Positions 1 to 10,951 of a stretch of 64,000 bases of DNA are shown here, one piece after another; position 1 is the stretch's first letter, and each line of letters starts with the position of its first letter. The notes beneath the pieces were generated by a model. The model did no database searches. It saw nothing but the letters and a program-made list of their open reading frames with translations, and was not told where the DNA came from. The translations under genes and the position numbers were made by a program. Origin of the DNA: Gnetum montanum (taxonomy: Eukaryota; Streptophyta; Gnetopsida; Gnetales; Gnetaceae); contig MNCI01003080.1 of NCBI GenBank assembly GCA_015680685.1, forward strand, positions 1 through 64,000. Direction: 5' to 3'.

Positions 1-816
1 CTCTAATCTTGGAAGTCCCTTAATCTACCTCCAAGTCACTGGGAAATGTATAAAGCCTGGAACCTACCTCCACTAAAGAAGAGCAATATTTGCTTAGAGC
101 TAGATGACCAGTCCATCACTATTCCCTTGGGATTGGTGGAGAACATTGTTACCACTATGTGTGGTTGGTCATACCTCACTGATTTCCTAGTGATACAAGT
201 CAACAATGACAAGGGGGACTTCGCAATAATAATTAGAAGGGCATGGCTAAGTACCGTGAACGCATGCCTAGGAATCCGTGATCTTTCCCTAGAAATATCT
301 AAGGAAAATATTTATGGAAAGAGCGAGAAGAAGAAGGTTCCATGCATCACATACAGTGATACAGAGGGTGATAGCGTACAGGAGTGTTCAACATCTCCTG
401 CATGTAACCGGTGTGCTCAAGAAGTTAACATACAAAAGTGCCTGTATGTAGCAACCACACAACAAGAGAACACCCAGTGGTTGACAGCTAATCAAGAGGG
501 TAACCCACCAATATGTGTGGAACTAACTAGGGGACCAACTTGTGCCCACGAAAAAAGCATAGATGCACTGGAGCAAGAGTGTTGCCAACTTCCAACCCTT
601 AATCTGAAACCACCAATCGAGGGAAGTTGGAAACTCTTAGAAAATCCAAATGAGTACTCTAATAGGAGAATACTAGTCTGTGTGCAATTGACCAACCCTT
701 ATCATGAACCTAGAACAGTCTATGCACATAGCACATTTGAGAGAGGACAATCTCTCTCACTATTTCGGATCTCTCTCTTTCAATTTAGTCATGGGGGAGA
801 TGGCCACCTATGCTAA
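1..816 (+). pseudogene. E1 protease remnant fused to integrase C-terminal tail
   Basis: An open frame of 256 codons (46-816) starts at the MYKAWNLPPL stretch that follows the active site in related aspartic proteases. Bases 1-45 match the preceding linker (ending CCAAGTCACTGGGAA), but the segment that codes the catalytic loop (D-x-G-S in E2) is deleted, so this protease cannot be active. The frame runs through the protease core (WLSTVNACLGI, LSLEISKENIYG) and the CNRCAQE linker. At about codon 203 it jumps to the extreme C-terminus of pol (CVQLTNPYHEPRTV) and ends GGDGHLC, as in complete relatives. RT, RNaseH and nearly all of integrase are therefore missing by internal deletion. Confidence 0.85.
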
Positions 817-1374
817 TCATTTGAGACCCTCAATTCTTTTTAAATTTTTTGTTTTACACATTTTTGTTTTACAAATTTCTTTAACTTTTCTTAATTTTGT
901 TTTATGACATCGTTATACTTTTTCATTTCTTTGTGTGCTTAATTACTTTGTTTGATTCATCACTTAATAAGTGCTCCAAAGATGGTATGAATTGTATTCC
1001 ATTGATTGCTAATGTTTGGTTTTTACCTTTAAGTTATGATGTTGATACTAAGTTATGGTTCTTTTGATATAGCAGACAATGAATCCACTTCATCCATACA
1101 TCCATAAAATTCTATGGTCTCTCTTGGCTTGGAACTATACAATCCCTCTCTCAATAATAAGAACTATCAACGACTTGGTGACTGGGTATTTCTCAAACTA
1201 AAGAAGGACTCAAGGATTGAAAAGGGTGTGACTTCAAGGGGATTTGATGCACTTGTGCTGGCCATTCTCTTAGGTGCTTGGATGTTTTCTTCTTGAGTTT
1301 TCCTTGCCATTCTGACGTTGCTTCATTTTTGGGAAGTTGAGCCAATAAAAATAAAAATAACAAAGTCTTTGCAT

Positions 1375-1429
1375 GGTGTGGTTCTCATGTATATATATAA
1401 AAAAAAACAGTGAGAATTCAAAGCACACC
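1375..1429 (+). other. Hairpin HP1, E1 copy
   Basis: The outer arm GGTGTG (1375-1380) pairs with CACACC (1424-1429). The inner arm TTCTCA (1382-1387) pairs with TGAGAA (1411-1416). The loop is rich in A and TA. The same bipartite stem recurs in E2, E4, E5, E6 and E7 with compensatory changes. Confidence 0.6.
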
Positions 1430-1698
1430 CCTTAGACGAAATAATCATTTGGGCTACAAACACTGGTTATGGAACTAAAATAAACTTGTTCCCTCTAACT
1501 AAGGCCCTTCTCGCTTCCTACTTTGTCCTCTTTCATTTCGTCAGAATGGTGGTGGCTCTTTGGTGGAAGCATTCTTGTTACTTCAAGTGGATGGATGGGT
1601 CGAATGTATTAATGCGAAGTCACTGAATGTGGGTTGTTTGAAGCTAGATTTGGAATGGGATCTACTAAGTCACATTAACCATTAATACACAAGGGGTT

Positions 1699-3081
1699 GT
1701 ACATGTACTGACCTAAATCGTCGGTGTAAGGCTGGAAGGGAAATAGACACCGAGAGATTATCGGGCAGCCACAGCTGACCCTGCCTTGGCCCGAGGGCAA
1801 GCTGAAAAAGTAAACGAAGGCAGAGTGCCTTGGATAGTTTGCACACAAATCAACCAAGGACTTCCCAGAGCGTAAGCTACGGCTAGCGCTGGGGTTATCG
1901 TAAACAGGGTGTAAACGGAGTGTAGACAACGATACGAAATGTAAATAAAGCGTACTGAATTATGAATAAAGCATAAACAAAGTTATATTTGTAAAGCATA
2001 AACCGAACTTAAACAATGTAAATGGGAGGCACTAATGAAACTGTATTATATTGTTTTAAAAAAATGTGCATCGGTCAAAGCGTAGTTGCACAAGTGTGAA
2101 GGGCAAGTCAAACGCCTAGCCCTGGAAAGATATGACACGATGATGCGACGATGTGAGAAGAACTTGGAAGCCAAAAGTCGGATGTGCTGAGCGCCCAAGG
2201 ATTACAAGTTCTGTCTTCCTTCAGAATTTCCAATCTCTCCAATCTTTGCCTCTTCCTCTCCCTTCTCTCTTGTTGCTTTTGCTTTGCTTCTCTTGCCTCC
2301 TCCAATTTGTGTGAATTGATAGGGTATTTACAGGGTTGGGTTAGGGTTTGGCTAGGGTTTTCTTTGACCAGGTTCAATGTATTTTACAATTTGTGGGTCA
2401 TTTAGGACCAAAAAAAAAAAAAAATACAAATTAGAAATACAAGCCCTCAAGAGATAAAAAATTTTAAAAATTTAAAAAGATTAGCTCCAACTCTGGCCCG
2501 CTTGAAAAAATTATATTTCTTTTTTTTTTGCTGAATATTTGGCCTGATTTTGCATGGGCTTTCATATCCCTTTGCCATTTTATAGAATTTTTGAAAAAGA
2601 AAATCAAGAAGGATTAACACCGCCTTGCTTGTTTAGCATCCAGCGTGACTTGCAGTGTGACCTCCAAAACTTGCACTTTTGGGCTGCCATCTAGAATTTT
2701 TGAAGGCTGGGACCCATAGTTATCAATAGTGGACCTTGAGGACGACTTACACCCTTAAAATCAAGTCATTTTGGCTTAGTTTTGGGGCTCTAAAAATTGG
2801 TGACGCTGATCCTTACGCTGTGCAACGTCTGAAAAAGTAACCAAAGTGTACTTAGCTAAAACCAAACATTTTGAACCCGAAACTTTTGATTCTAGATGTT
2901 GGAAGTTAGTGCATTCGCTTGTGGGCCCCGAGGGGAACCTTGCCTATTGAATCATGGACCATCGGGGGCTGTTTCGGAGGCCTCCAAGTTTGGTCACGCT
3001 GTACTCATGTTGGGCAGCAGCATGACTTAGCTTGATTCTTGTCTAAAAGTGCTAGGCCAAAATTAGTGGTGTTTCAGTACA
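1699..3081 (-). repeat. S1: solo LTR of another LTR-element family, with target duplication
   Basis: The insert 1704-3076 begins TGTACTGACC and ends GTGTTTCA. It is flanked by perfect 5-bp direct repeats GTACA (1699-1703 and 3077-3081). It interrupts sequence that is continuous in E2, E5 and E7 (ACACAAGGGG...CACC..CTTGTTCTTGAG). It holds no polymerase coding. A minus-strand TGTAAATACCC near 2325-2335 is a possible TATA element, which is why minus orientation is preferred. A solo LTR is the simplest reading; a small non-autonomous element is possible. Confidence 0.75.
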
Positions 3082-3280
3082 CCATCTTGTTCTTGAGATT
3101 CCATTCCATTCTCTTCTCTCCATAATTCTTTTCCCATTTATCACCTCATTGCCAGTTATATCAGTAGTCCATATTTTGGTGGATGCATTGTTTTCTTTTT
3201 GGTAAACTCTTGTGGTTAAGACTTTAACCCTTACTTCCAAATGATATTTCTAGAGCCTACGGACTCTTTGAATGTGGGAT

Positions 3281-3329
3281 TGTCAGGGCATTAAGGGCAT
3301 GGCCCTGCTTTGGGGAGGACCCACTGGCA
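3281..3329 (+). other. Hairpin HP2, E1 copy
   Basis: TGTCAG (3281-3286) can pair with CTGGCA (3324-3329) through one G-U. The loop contains the conserved GGGGAGGACCCACT. The other elements have the same structure with other arm bases. Confidence 0.5.
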
Positions 3330-4066
3330 TTCCTATTTGGTGCATCCGTTAATTTCTTTCTCTTAAACATTTCCGCAATCACCATTTATTTTGTTCATCT
3401 CCATCTTTAACATCCATTTTATTCACGTGCCCTTTGTTTCTTTTTCTCCATCTTTCTTATTCCTTATCTTTTTCCATTTTATCGCTACTAGAGGTTCGCT
3501 CTCAGTCATGGGGGTCCTGGTCTAATTTTTTCGATTTTTTCCTAACCCCTACACCTTGGGTAGTCACCAGTATTATATCTCTAGATCTATATCAGCCATA
3601 TCACAACCCAGCCAATGGACCTTACATCGAAGCAAGGTATCAATTGCATTATGATTCATTTACCCTTGCTAATATCAGACTATGTGGTGTGTGCAGATGA
3701 CAATCATACAACAATGGATTGGATTTGGAGGGAACACTTAGAATGGACTAGTGCTGAAGTAGTTATGCAAGGAACAAGATTGATGATGCGCTTATGGATG
3801 GACAACGAAAAGCGTAATCTTAGCGTTGGCAGCAGTAGACTTCTTCTTTTCTATCTCTCTTCTCTCTTTTCTCTCAGCTGCCAAATAAGGATGGATGTCA
3901 ATTATGTATAGTGTTTACTCTTGTTGTCATGAACACTAAATCTTGCCATGTTTTGTAATGATGATCCATTCACATGTCATCCCATCTACCATTAGTGTCA
4001 TTCAAGTCAATAATCTCATACCTTCCTAATATTTTGTAAGGAACTCGAGGACAAGTTTTCATTCAG

Positions 4067-4077
4067 TCATGGGGGTA
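4067..4077 (+). promoter_or_regulatory. E1 polypurine tract
   Basis: TCATGGGGGTA abuts the first base of the 3' LTR (TGCTGGGACACG at 4078). This is the expected site of plus-strand DNA priming, and the same tract abuts the 3' LTRs of E2, E5, E6 and E7. Confidence 0.8.
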
Positions 4078-4178
4078 TGCTGGGACACGATATCGCATGG
4101 GCCGCGATATCATGTATGCGATATTGCAGCTTATTGCCTTGTCTATAAATAAGAGGTGGCTTTCCCTTGTTTCCTCAT
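4078..4178 (+). repeat. E1 3' LTR, first segment
   Basis: The U3 start of the LTR begins TGCTGGGACACG. Three GATAT-type near-palindromes follow, then the TATA element TATAAATA and AGAGGTGGC. It is cut by the E2 insertion after CTCAT and continues at 10952. Confidence 0.85.
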
Positions 4179-4843
4179 TGATGAGTGGCAAGGTACCCCT
4201 ACACTCAACCATACAAATACGAGCGTAGCACACGTGATCCTGTTGAACTCCGTAGACTAAGTACCTACACGCCTTATGGAACACTTAAGGTTAATTATTC
4301 GTTGTCTTCCCAGACTTACTTGTAGTTGTCATGATTGTATGGCTACGTAAGTCTGAGGTATGTGATTTTTATAGTCTTTTATGTTTTATCTCCTATGCTA
4401 GTAAGGTGAAGGGTGAAGAGACTAATTAACTAACTTTAACTAACTAACTAAGCTTTAATTAACCGAGCATCAACATCCGTTCCCACTTATCGTTCACACC
4501 CTGAACCGATGCAACCTTGGTTACCAAACGCTAGTCATTGCTGGGATCACCAAGCGTAACGCACGTGCTCAAAGTGGTCATACTAAGGCACTTAACTAGG
4601 AGAGAAGGGTTGAGAGAGAATTAATTACTAATAAAGCATTTAAACGATAAACAATAAATAACAGTAAATAAAGTCCTATTTAGCCTATTCCATGNGGCCT
4701 AGAATGAGAAACAAGGGAGAGCCACCTCTTATTTATAGACTTGGCGGCGCACCGCGATATCGCGGGGGAAAATGCGATATTGCGTGGGATGCGATATCGT
4801 GGTGGACACGATATCGCGGCCCATGCGATATCGCGTCCAATCA
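4179..4843 (-). repeat. E2 3' LTR (assembly gap inside)
   Basis: It runs from TGATGAGTGG to CGTCCAATCA on the plus strand, the ends being reversed for the minus-strand element. Compared with the partner LTR, about 175 bases corresponding to 10648-10820 are missing at the N at 4695. Positions 4752-4835 hold five GCGATATCGC-like palindromes upstream of the TATA element. Confidence 0.9.
4695..4695. other. Assembly gap (single N)
   Basis: CCATG-N-GGCCTAG joins two points that are about 175 bases apart in the sister LTR. The missing part includes the CACTACAAGG segment. The single N does not represent the true gap size. Confidence 0.85.
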
Positions 4844-4854
4844 TACCCCCATGA
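4844..4854 (-). promoter_or_regulatory. E2 polypurine tract
   Basis: On the minus strand TCATGGGGGTA lies directly before the 3' LTR. Confidence 0.8.
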
Positions 4855-6613
4855 CTAAATAAAAACTCATCCTTGAGTTTCTTACAAAATATTGGGACGG
4901 TATGGGATTATTGACTCAAAATGGAACTAATGGGATGACATGTGAACGGATCATCATTACAAGACAAGACAAAATTAGTGTTCATGACAACAAGAGTGAA
5001 CACTTTATACATTTGACATCAAGCCTTCTTTGGTAGCTAAGAAAGAAAAAGAGAAAGAAGTTTTGCTACTGCCAATGCCAAGATTACACCTTTCGTTATC
5101 CATCCGTAAGCATGCCATCGATCTTGCTCCTTGCATAGCTATTTCAGCACCGTTCCATTCCAAGTGTTTCCTCTTGATCTAATCGATTGTTGTATGATCG
5201 CCATTTGCACACACAACACAGTCTTTATATTAGCAAGGGTAAATGAATCACAATGTAGTTGATACCTTGCTTCGATGAAAGGTTCATTGGCTGAGTTGTG
5301 GTATGGCTGATACGGATATGGAGATATAAGAGTGGTGACTACCGAAGGTGTAAGGGTTAGGAGAAAATCGAAAAAATTGGGCCCTGTACCCCCATGACTA
5401 ATAGCGAGCCTTCAGTAGAGATAGAATGGAGAAAGAAAAGGAACAAGAAAGATGGAGAAAAAGAGACAACTATGACATCGAAGAAATGGATGTCAAGATG
5501 GAAATGAACAAAATAATATAGACTGCAAAAATGTTAGGGGAAAGAATTTAACTGGTGCATCAAATAGGAATGTCAGTGGGTCCTCCCCATAGTAGGCTCA
5601 TGCCCTTAATGCCTTGGCAAACCCACATTCAAAGAGTTTGTAGGCTCTGGGAATGTCATTTGGAACAAGAGTTAAAGTCTTAACCGCAAGAATTTACCAA
5701 AAAGAAAACAATGCATCAACCAAAATATACACTAATGATACAACCAGCAATGAGGTGAACAATGGAGAGAAGAATGGAGAGAAGAGAATGGAATGGAGTC
5801 TCAAGAACAAGGTGGTGTATAGCCCCTTGTGTATTTCATGGCTAATGTGACTTAGCAAATCCCATTCCAAGTCTGACCTCAAACAAACCACATCCAGTGA
5901 CTTTGCATTAATGCATTCAGCCAATCCATCTTCTTGGAGTAACAAGAATGCCTTCACCCAAGAGCCACCACCATTTCGACGAAACAAAGGAGGAGAGAAT
6001 GGGAAGCGAGAAGGGCCTTAGTTAGAGGGAACATTTTTATTTTAGTTCCATAACCAGTGCTTGTAGCCCAAAGGATTATTTCGTCTAAGGGGTGTGCTTT
6101 GAATTCTCACTGTTTCTTGAATTCTCACTTTCTCTCTTTTTTTTTTACACTTTATGTGTTTATGCGTGAGAACCACACCATGCAAAGACTTTGTTATTTT
6201 TATTTACTAGGCTTCCCAATAATTGGGTAATGTCGAAACGGTAAGAAAAATCAAGAAGAAAATATCCAAGCACCCAAGAAGACGGCCAACACAAATGCAT
6301 CAAGTTCCATTGAAGTCACACTCTTTTCAATCCTTGAGTTCTTTCTTAGTTTGAGAAATGCTCAGTCACCGATTCATTAGAGTTCTTATTTAGAAAGGGA
6401 CTATCCATTTCCAAGCTGAGAGAGACCATAGAAAGTTGTGGATGTATGGATGAAGTGGACTCATTGCTTGTCATATCAAAAGAACCATACCTTAGTATCA
6501 ACATCATAACTTAAAGGTAAAAACCAAACATTAACAATCAATAGGAAAACAGTTCATACCATCATTAAGAACACTTATTNTAGAAACTAAAAAGAACTAA
6601 GGGCCCCAAATGA
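4855..6613 (-). other. E2 3' non-coding region
   Basis: About 1.75 kb with no sustained reading frame, collinear with the same region in E5 and E7. It contains HP2 (5571-5619, weak) and HP1 (6091-6179). A single N at 6580 falls where E7 has a further ~140 bases, so sequence is lost there too. Confidence 0.7.
6091..6179 (-). other. Hairpin HP1, E2 copy
   Basis: The outer arms are GGTGTG (6091-6096) and CACACC (6174-6179). The inner arms are TTCTCAC (6122-6128, with a duplicate at 6104-6110) and GTGAGAA (6166-6172). The 5' inner arm is present twice in tandem. The loop is T/CT-rich on the plus strand, so it is purine-rich in the transcript. Confidence 0.6.
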
Positions 6614-7432
6614 TTAGCATAGGTGGCCATCTCCCCCATGACTGAATAGAAAGGGAGAGATCCGAAATAATGAACTTCTATTTGAATTTCTTAAATGTGC
6701 CCAACTTCTCCCCATTGATGTTCTTAGATTAAGGGGTGAAAGTTGGCGATGCACATATTCCAATGTATCTATGCCTTCGTTGTTGGCGTGAGTTGTTCCC
6801 CTAGTTTGTTCCATGCATATTGGGTTGCTCTTTCGATTAGCTGTCAACCACAGGTTGTCCACTTGTTGTGTGGTTGCTACATACATGCACCTTTGAATGT
6901 TATCCTCTGGTGCACACCGGTTACATGTAGGAGATGTTAAACTTTGCATCACCCATGATTCCTGCATGTCATCACTCTCTAAGTCATTGTATTGGATGCA
7001 TGGAACTTTCTTCTTATCGATCTTTCCATAAATATTTACCTTAGATATTTCCAAAGAAAGATCATGAATCCCTATGAATGCATCTATTGTACTTAGCCAT
7101 TCCCTTCCCATTATAATTGGAAAGTCCCCTTTGTTGCTGTTAACTTCTATCACCAAGAAATCAGCTTGGTATGACCAACCACACACAGTGGTAATGATGT
7201 CCTCCACCAATCCTAAGGGAATGGTGATGGACTGGTCAACCAGCTCTAGTTGAATGTTGCTCTTCTTGAGTTGGGGCAGGTTCCAGGCTTGATACATTTC
7301 TTGTGAGATTAAGTTGACTTCGGAACCTAAGTCAAGAAGAGGCTTATGTGGTTCGTTCCCGGTGACTTGGAGGTAGATTAAGGAACTTCCAGGGTCAGAT
7401 AGTTTCTTGGGAAGGTGGCCTACCTTGATTCA
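6614..7432 (-). pseudogene. E2 aspartic protease, truncated pol
   Basis: On the minus strand the frame reads GHLPKKLSDPGSSLIYLQVTG, then LLDLGSEVNLIS with the D-L-G-S active-site loop typical of Athila-type proteases. MYQAWNLPQL and the protease core with WLSTIDAFIGI follow, then the CNRCAPE linker. About 10 codons after the NINGEKLG-equivalent stretch the frame drops straight into the pol C-terminus and 3' region (LFRISPFLFSHGGDGHLC). The RT, RNaseH and integrase segment is deleted. An in-frame TGA at 7430-7432 (plus-strand TCA) replaces a Trp codon that E4 still has. Confidence 0.85.
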
Positions 7433-9989
7433 GTCGGTTACGATATGTGTTAACATAACTGTATGTGTTAAGCTCTGTTGTTGGACTAAAGGGTGCTCCG
7501 AAGCCTTATGTGTTAGAGGAGCATATGCAGACTCAACCGCTTGTGGTTGTGAGAGCTTGTTTGGGCTTTTGGTTCTGAAGAAAGGTCTTCTCTTCTTGTG
7601 GTTGTCAAAACTAGCAGGGGGTTGAATGTTCACAGCTCTCGTAGCATTACGTTGCTGCGGTTGATTGGAGAGTTCCCCTTGCATTGTTGGAGCAGGTGGT
7701 ATGGGAACTATCAATGGAAGAGAGGTAGATGGATTAGGATAATGGTATGGATGTGGAGCATCTCCCGGAGGAGAAGGAGTCCTTCTAAAGTACTCCCAAA
7801 CTTGGTAGTGACGTTGGGGAGTTGTGTGACCCATGAAGTCACTTGGAGAAATTGGCTGCTGCACATAGTATCTATATGGGTTTGATTGCCAGTAAGGGTA
7901 TTGTTGTTTTGATGGTGGCATTCCCAATGATTGTGGGTATTGCCACTGCTGATGTTGTCTGATGGATTGTGGTAGAGTTCCACTTGGATAGTGCATCAAC
8001 GGTTGGTGGAACTGTCTTGGGTTACCTTGGGGATAAGGTAACCTTCAAGGTGTTTATCGTCTGTTAAGTCGCAGGTTGACTGCATACACCCCAGACTCTT
8101 GTAGATGTAAGATGATTGGACAACATCCCTTAGGATGGTCATATTGGCAGATCTTACATCCATCGTCATTGTCTGTATCTGAATCCACAACCTCATCGGA
8201 GATGTTATTTTTCCCTTATCCTTGTCACGTGCAGGGCCTGAATCTCTCCACTTTTTCTTGTCCTTGTCACTACTTTGTTCCTCCTTAGACTCCTCTACAA
8301 TTTTCAGGACAAGTTCAAGTCTACTATCTAAGGAGTCTTGTAACTAATTTACCTTAGCCGCCACTTCAGTTGTTAGCTTCTGAAGTGACAAGGTTTTTCT
8401 ATTCACCAACTCTTCAAGTGGTGACTCATCCTCTTCATCGCAAAATCTCACTCCCCTCTTCCAGAGGGAAGGATAGCGGTTATATTCTTCCACGCTCTCT
8501 TTTTCATAGCTCCCCTTCTTCTTTGGCTACTTGTTCCAACAAGCGATGAATTTCATGGGATCTAAGTTCTGATAGTCTCCCTTGGGCATAATTCCCAAGG
8601 ATTCTCCTAGTTTCATACCTAAGCCCATCTACGATGTGGTGGAGTTGATCCCTCTGTGTATCCATGGCCCGAGAAACGATGTAGCAATGCGTAGTAGTGG
8701 CCCATGGCAGCATCCAAGGGTTCGTGATTACCTTGCTTCCATCCTTGGATCTGCTTACGCAAGTTAGACACTCTGGAGTACGTTTGATATTTATCATTGA
8801 AGAGTTCTAACATCGTACTCCACCTCCTAATGGTTTCCGATTCTAAGGACCGGTACTAACTCTCTGCTTCCTTGATGAGTGTCCTAGGAAACAACTTTAA
8901 TTTCTACCACTCGTTTTCTATGTTTTGTAAGGCGTAGGCATCATGAAATGCATGTAAATGATTTTGCGGATCCGTGTTGTATCCCCCTTCAAAGCATGGG
9001 ATATTGTTCATATCTAGTCTCTTGATCCGACTGTCCTGTTGATGCCTTGTTGGGATTCTCATAGCCTTCGTTATATCTAACATACTTCGGGTGGCAAGTA
9101 GGGTTTCATCATGATAATCTCTCTCATGACGTCTATGATGTCTATGTTGTTCCCTACTTTCCCTTCATTCATGCCTTGATTCTCTTGACTACCCTCATCC
9201 TCTCTCTCAACTTTCTTGTCGACTTCTCTCATTTCGCTTACCTCTACTCTCACCGTTATGTTCTCTATGGCTACGCCTTGATGTGGAAGGAGAGGGTGAA
9301 TGATGTGATGGAGGGGAAGAAGAAGGAGAACCATCATCATGACAATGTTTCTTACCTTCTCTTCGGTGGCTTCGGCCCTGATCGTGATGATGATCTGAGT
9401 GCCCATCCTTGTCATGTGTTGTTGTTCCCTCAGTGAACAGTTGGTGTTCACGGGGATCAGAACTAGGGTTGTGTATTGTAAAGCGTAGGTTCTGATACCC
9501 CACCTCCTCACTTTCATTAGGAGGGGGAACTTCATTTGATGGAGAACCCATTATATGTGGTTCACCATCTCCAATTTCACTTAGGACATGCGGGACCTCT
9601 TTGCCCTTCAAAAGTGTATGGTGGCTCTCCTGCCTTAAGTCCCTTATACGTTGTGCAGATGTGGGATGGTAATCCCTTGTATCAAAATTGCCTATAACGT
9701 ATTCAACATAGAGCTGTGTCATGCCTATCTATGCTAAAGCACAGAGGAGCATGTTGGGAATTGCAAGATCTAGAGGTAACACTATGTTACCTTGCAAATC
9801 TCTCCAGTGCATCTGTTCATCCTGATGGAGGATAAAAGTAAAATCAGGTATATACTCATCAGGATGGGTATATACCACTCGGTATTGTTGAGGAACTGGC
9901 GGATTTTGGTTATGTGTTTTAGACTGCCAACTGTTTCTTGTATGATCCCTAGGTGGTGTAATGCTCTTATGAGAAGAAGAAGAAGACAT
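7433..9989 (-). pseudogene. E2 gag polyprotein, degenerate
   Basis: The minus-strand start codon is at 9989 (MSSSSSHKS). The first part is low-complexity and Ser/His/Arg rich. The Retrotrans_gag-like core follows (MLELFNDKYQTYSRVSNLRKQ and relatives, about 8500-8813). A zinc-knuckle-like run C-K-I-C-Q-Y-D-H-P-K-G-C-C lies near 8118-8156. The last part is a Pro/Gln/Tyr-rich region (7430-7999). Frameshifts and stops break it into several frames (9729-9989, 9207-9722, 8504-8813, 7430-7999). Gag would form the virus-like particle and bind element RNA. Confidence 0.85.
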
Positions 9990-10113
9990 TATGTCTTATT
10001 TGGTGTGCTAATTAACCGTTATATAATTTTTCATTTAATTAACCCAAAGGTTCATTTAAGCTCCCAATGATGTGAGTGATTTCCTATGTTCTACTTAGCG
10101 CACAAACACTTAG

Positions 10114-10131
10114 TCTTCGGCAACAGCGCCA
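10114..10131 (-). promoter_or_regulatory. E2 primer-binding site (tRNA-Asp)
   Basis: Minus strand TGGCGCTGTTGCCGAAGA, adjoining the 5' LTR. It matches the complement of the plant tRNA-Asp 3' end (TGGCGCCGTTGCCGGGGA) at 15 of 18 positions. Confidence 0.85.
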
Positions 10132-10132
10132 G

Positions 10133-10946
10133 TGATGAGTGGTGAGGTACCCCTACACTTAACCATACGAATACGAGCGTAGCATGCACGATCTGGTCGA
10201 ACTTCGTAGACTAAGTGCCTACATGCCTTATGGAACACTTAAGGTTAATTATTCGTTGTCTTCCCAGACTTACTTGTACTTGTCATGATTGTATGGTTAA
10301 GTAAGTCTAAGGTATGTGATTTTTATAGTCTTTTATGTTTTATCTCCTATGCTAGTAAGGTGAAGGGTGAAGAGACTAATTAACTAACTTTAACTAACTA
10401 ACTAAGCCTTAATTAACCTAGCATCAGCATCCATTCCCACTTACCGTTCACACCCTGAATCAATGCAACCTTGGTTACCAAACGCTAGTCGTTGCTAGGA
10501 TCACCAAGCGTAACGCATGTGCTCGAAGTGATCATACTGAGGCACTTAACTAGGAGAGAAAGGTTGAGAGATAATTAATTACTAATAAAGCATTTAAATG
10601 ATAAAAAATAAATAACAGTAAATAAAGTCCTATTTAGCCTATTCCATGCACTACAAGGCTTATCCAAGAAGTTCATCTTTATTGTCGTACACAAACATGT
10701 GTTCAGGTACAATATTTGCTCAAATAAAGATCCGTTCACTTTGGAGCTCCTACTGCGGGCACATGGAAAATATTCTATCTCTGGAGGGATCAAACGGCTA
10801 GAGTTTCGTTACGGTCTAGGCCTAGAATGAGAAACAAGGGAGAGCCACCTCTTATTTATAGACTTGGCGGCACACCGTGTTATCGCATACGCGATATCGC
10901 GGGGGAAGATGCAATATCACGGCCCATGCGATATCATGTCCCAACA
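10133..10946 (-). repeat. E2 5' LTR
   Basis: An 814-bp LTR, complete where the 3' copy has its gap. The minus-strand TATA element TATAAATA is at 10853-10860. GATATC-type palindromes lie between it and the outer end. The outer end reads CCCAACA instead of CCCATCA. Confidence 0.9.
10853..10860 (-). promoter_or_regulatory. TATA element of E2 5' LTR
   Basis: TATAAATA on the minus strand, followed by AAGAGGTGGC. The same octamer or a one-base variant sits at the same place in the LTRs of E1, E4, E5, E6 and E7, 20 to 100 bases inside the palindromic U3 array. Confidence 0.6.
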
Positions 10947-10951
10947 CTCAT

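Larger units (their letters stand above)
817..4077 (+). other. E1 3' non-coding region between pol and 3' LTR
   Basis: There is no credible coding frame. After removing S1 (1704-3076) about 1.9 kb remains. It aligns by eye, in reverse complement, with the same stretch of E2, E5 and E7. It contains both recurring hairpins (1375-1429 and 3281-3329) and ends in the polypurine tract. Confidence 0.75.
4174..10951 (-). mobile_element. E2: complete-ended, pol-deleted gag-protease retroelement
   Basis: The element spans 4179-10946, flanked by perfect CTCAT target duplications (4174-4178 and 10947-10951). Read on the minus strand it has a 5' LTR, a tRNA-Asp primer site, gag, protease, then directly the 3' non-coding region, polypurine tract and 3' LTR. 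RT, RNaseH and integrase are absent, giving about 6.8 kb against about 10 kb for E5 and E6. It could only have moved with enzymes supplied in trans, if the deletion came before insertion. The two LTRs differ at about 14 of the first 107 aligned bases, mostly transitions, so it is old. A single N at 4695 hides lost LTR sequence. Confidence 0.9.

Noticed and set aside
2108-2377. Arg/Glu/Gln-rich minus-strand frame in S1
   Set aside because: Low-complexity translation of a CT-rich stretch inside a solo LTR, without recognisable domain.
4752-4835. CRISPR-like spaced repeats
   Set aside because: The repeats are 10-base palindromes at unequal spacing in the U3 of an LTR in plant DNA, with no cas genes.
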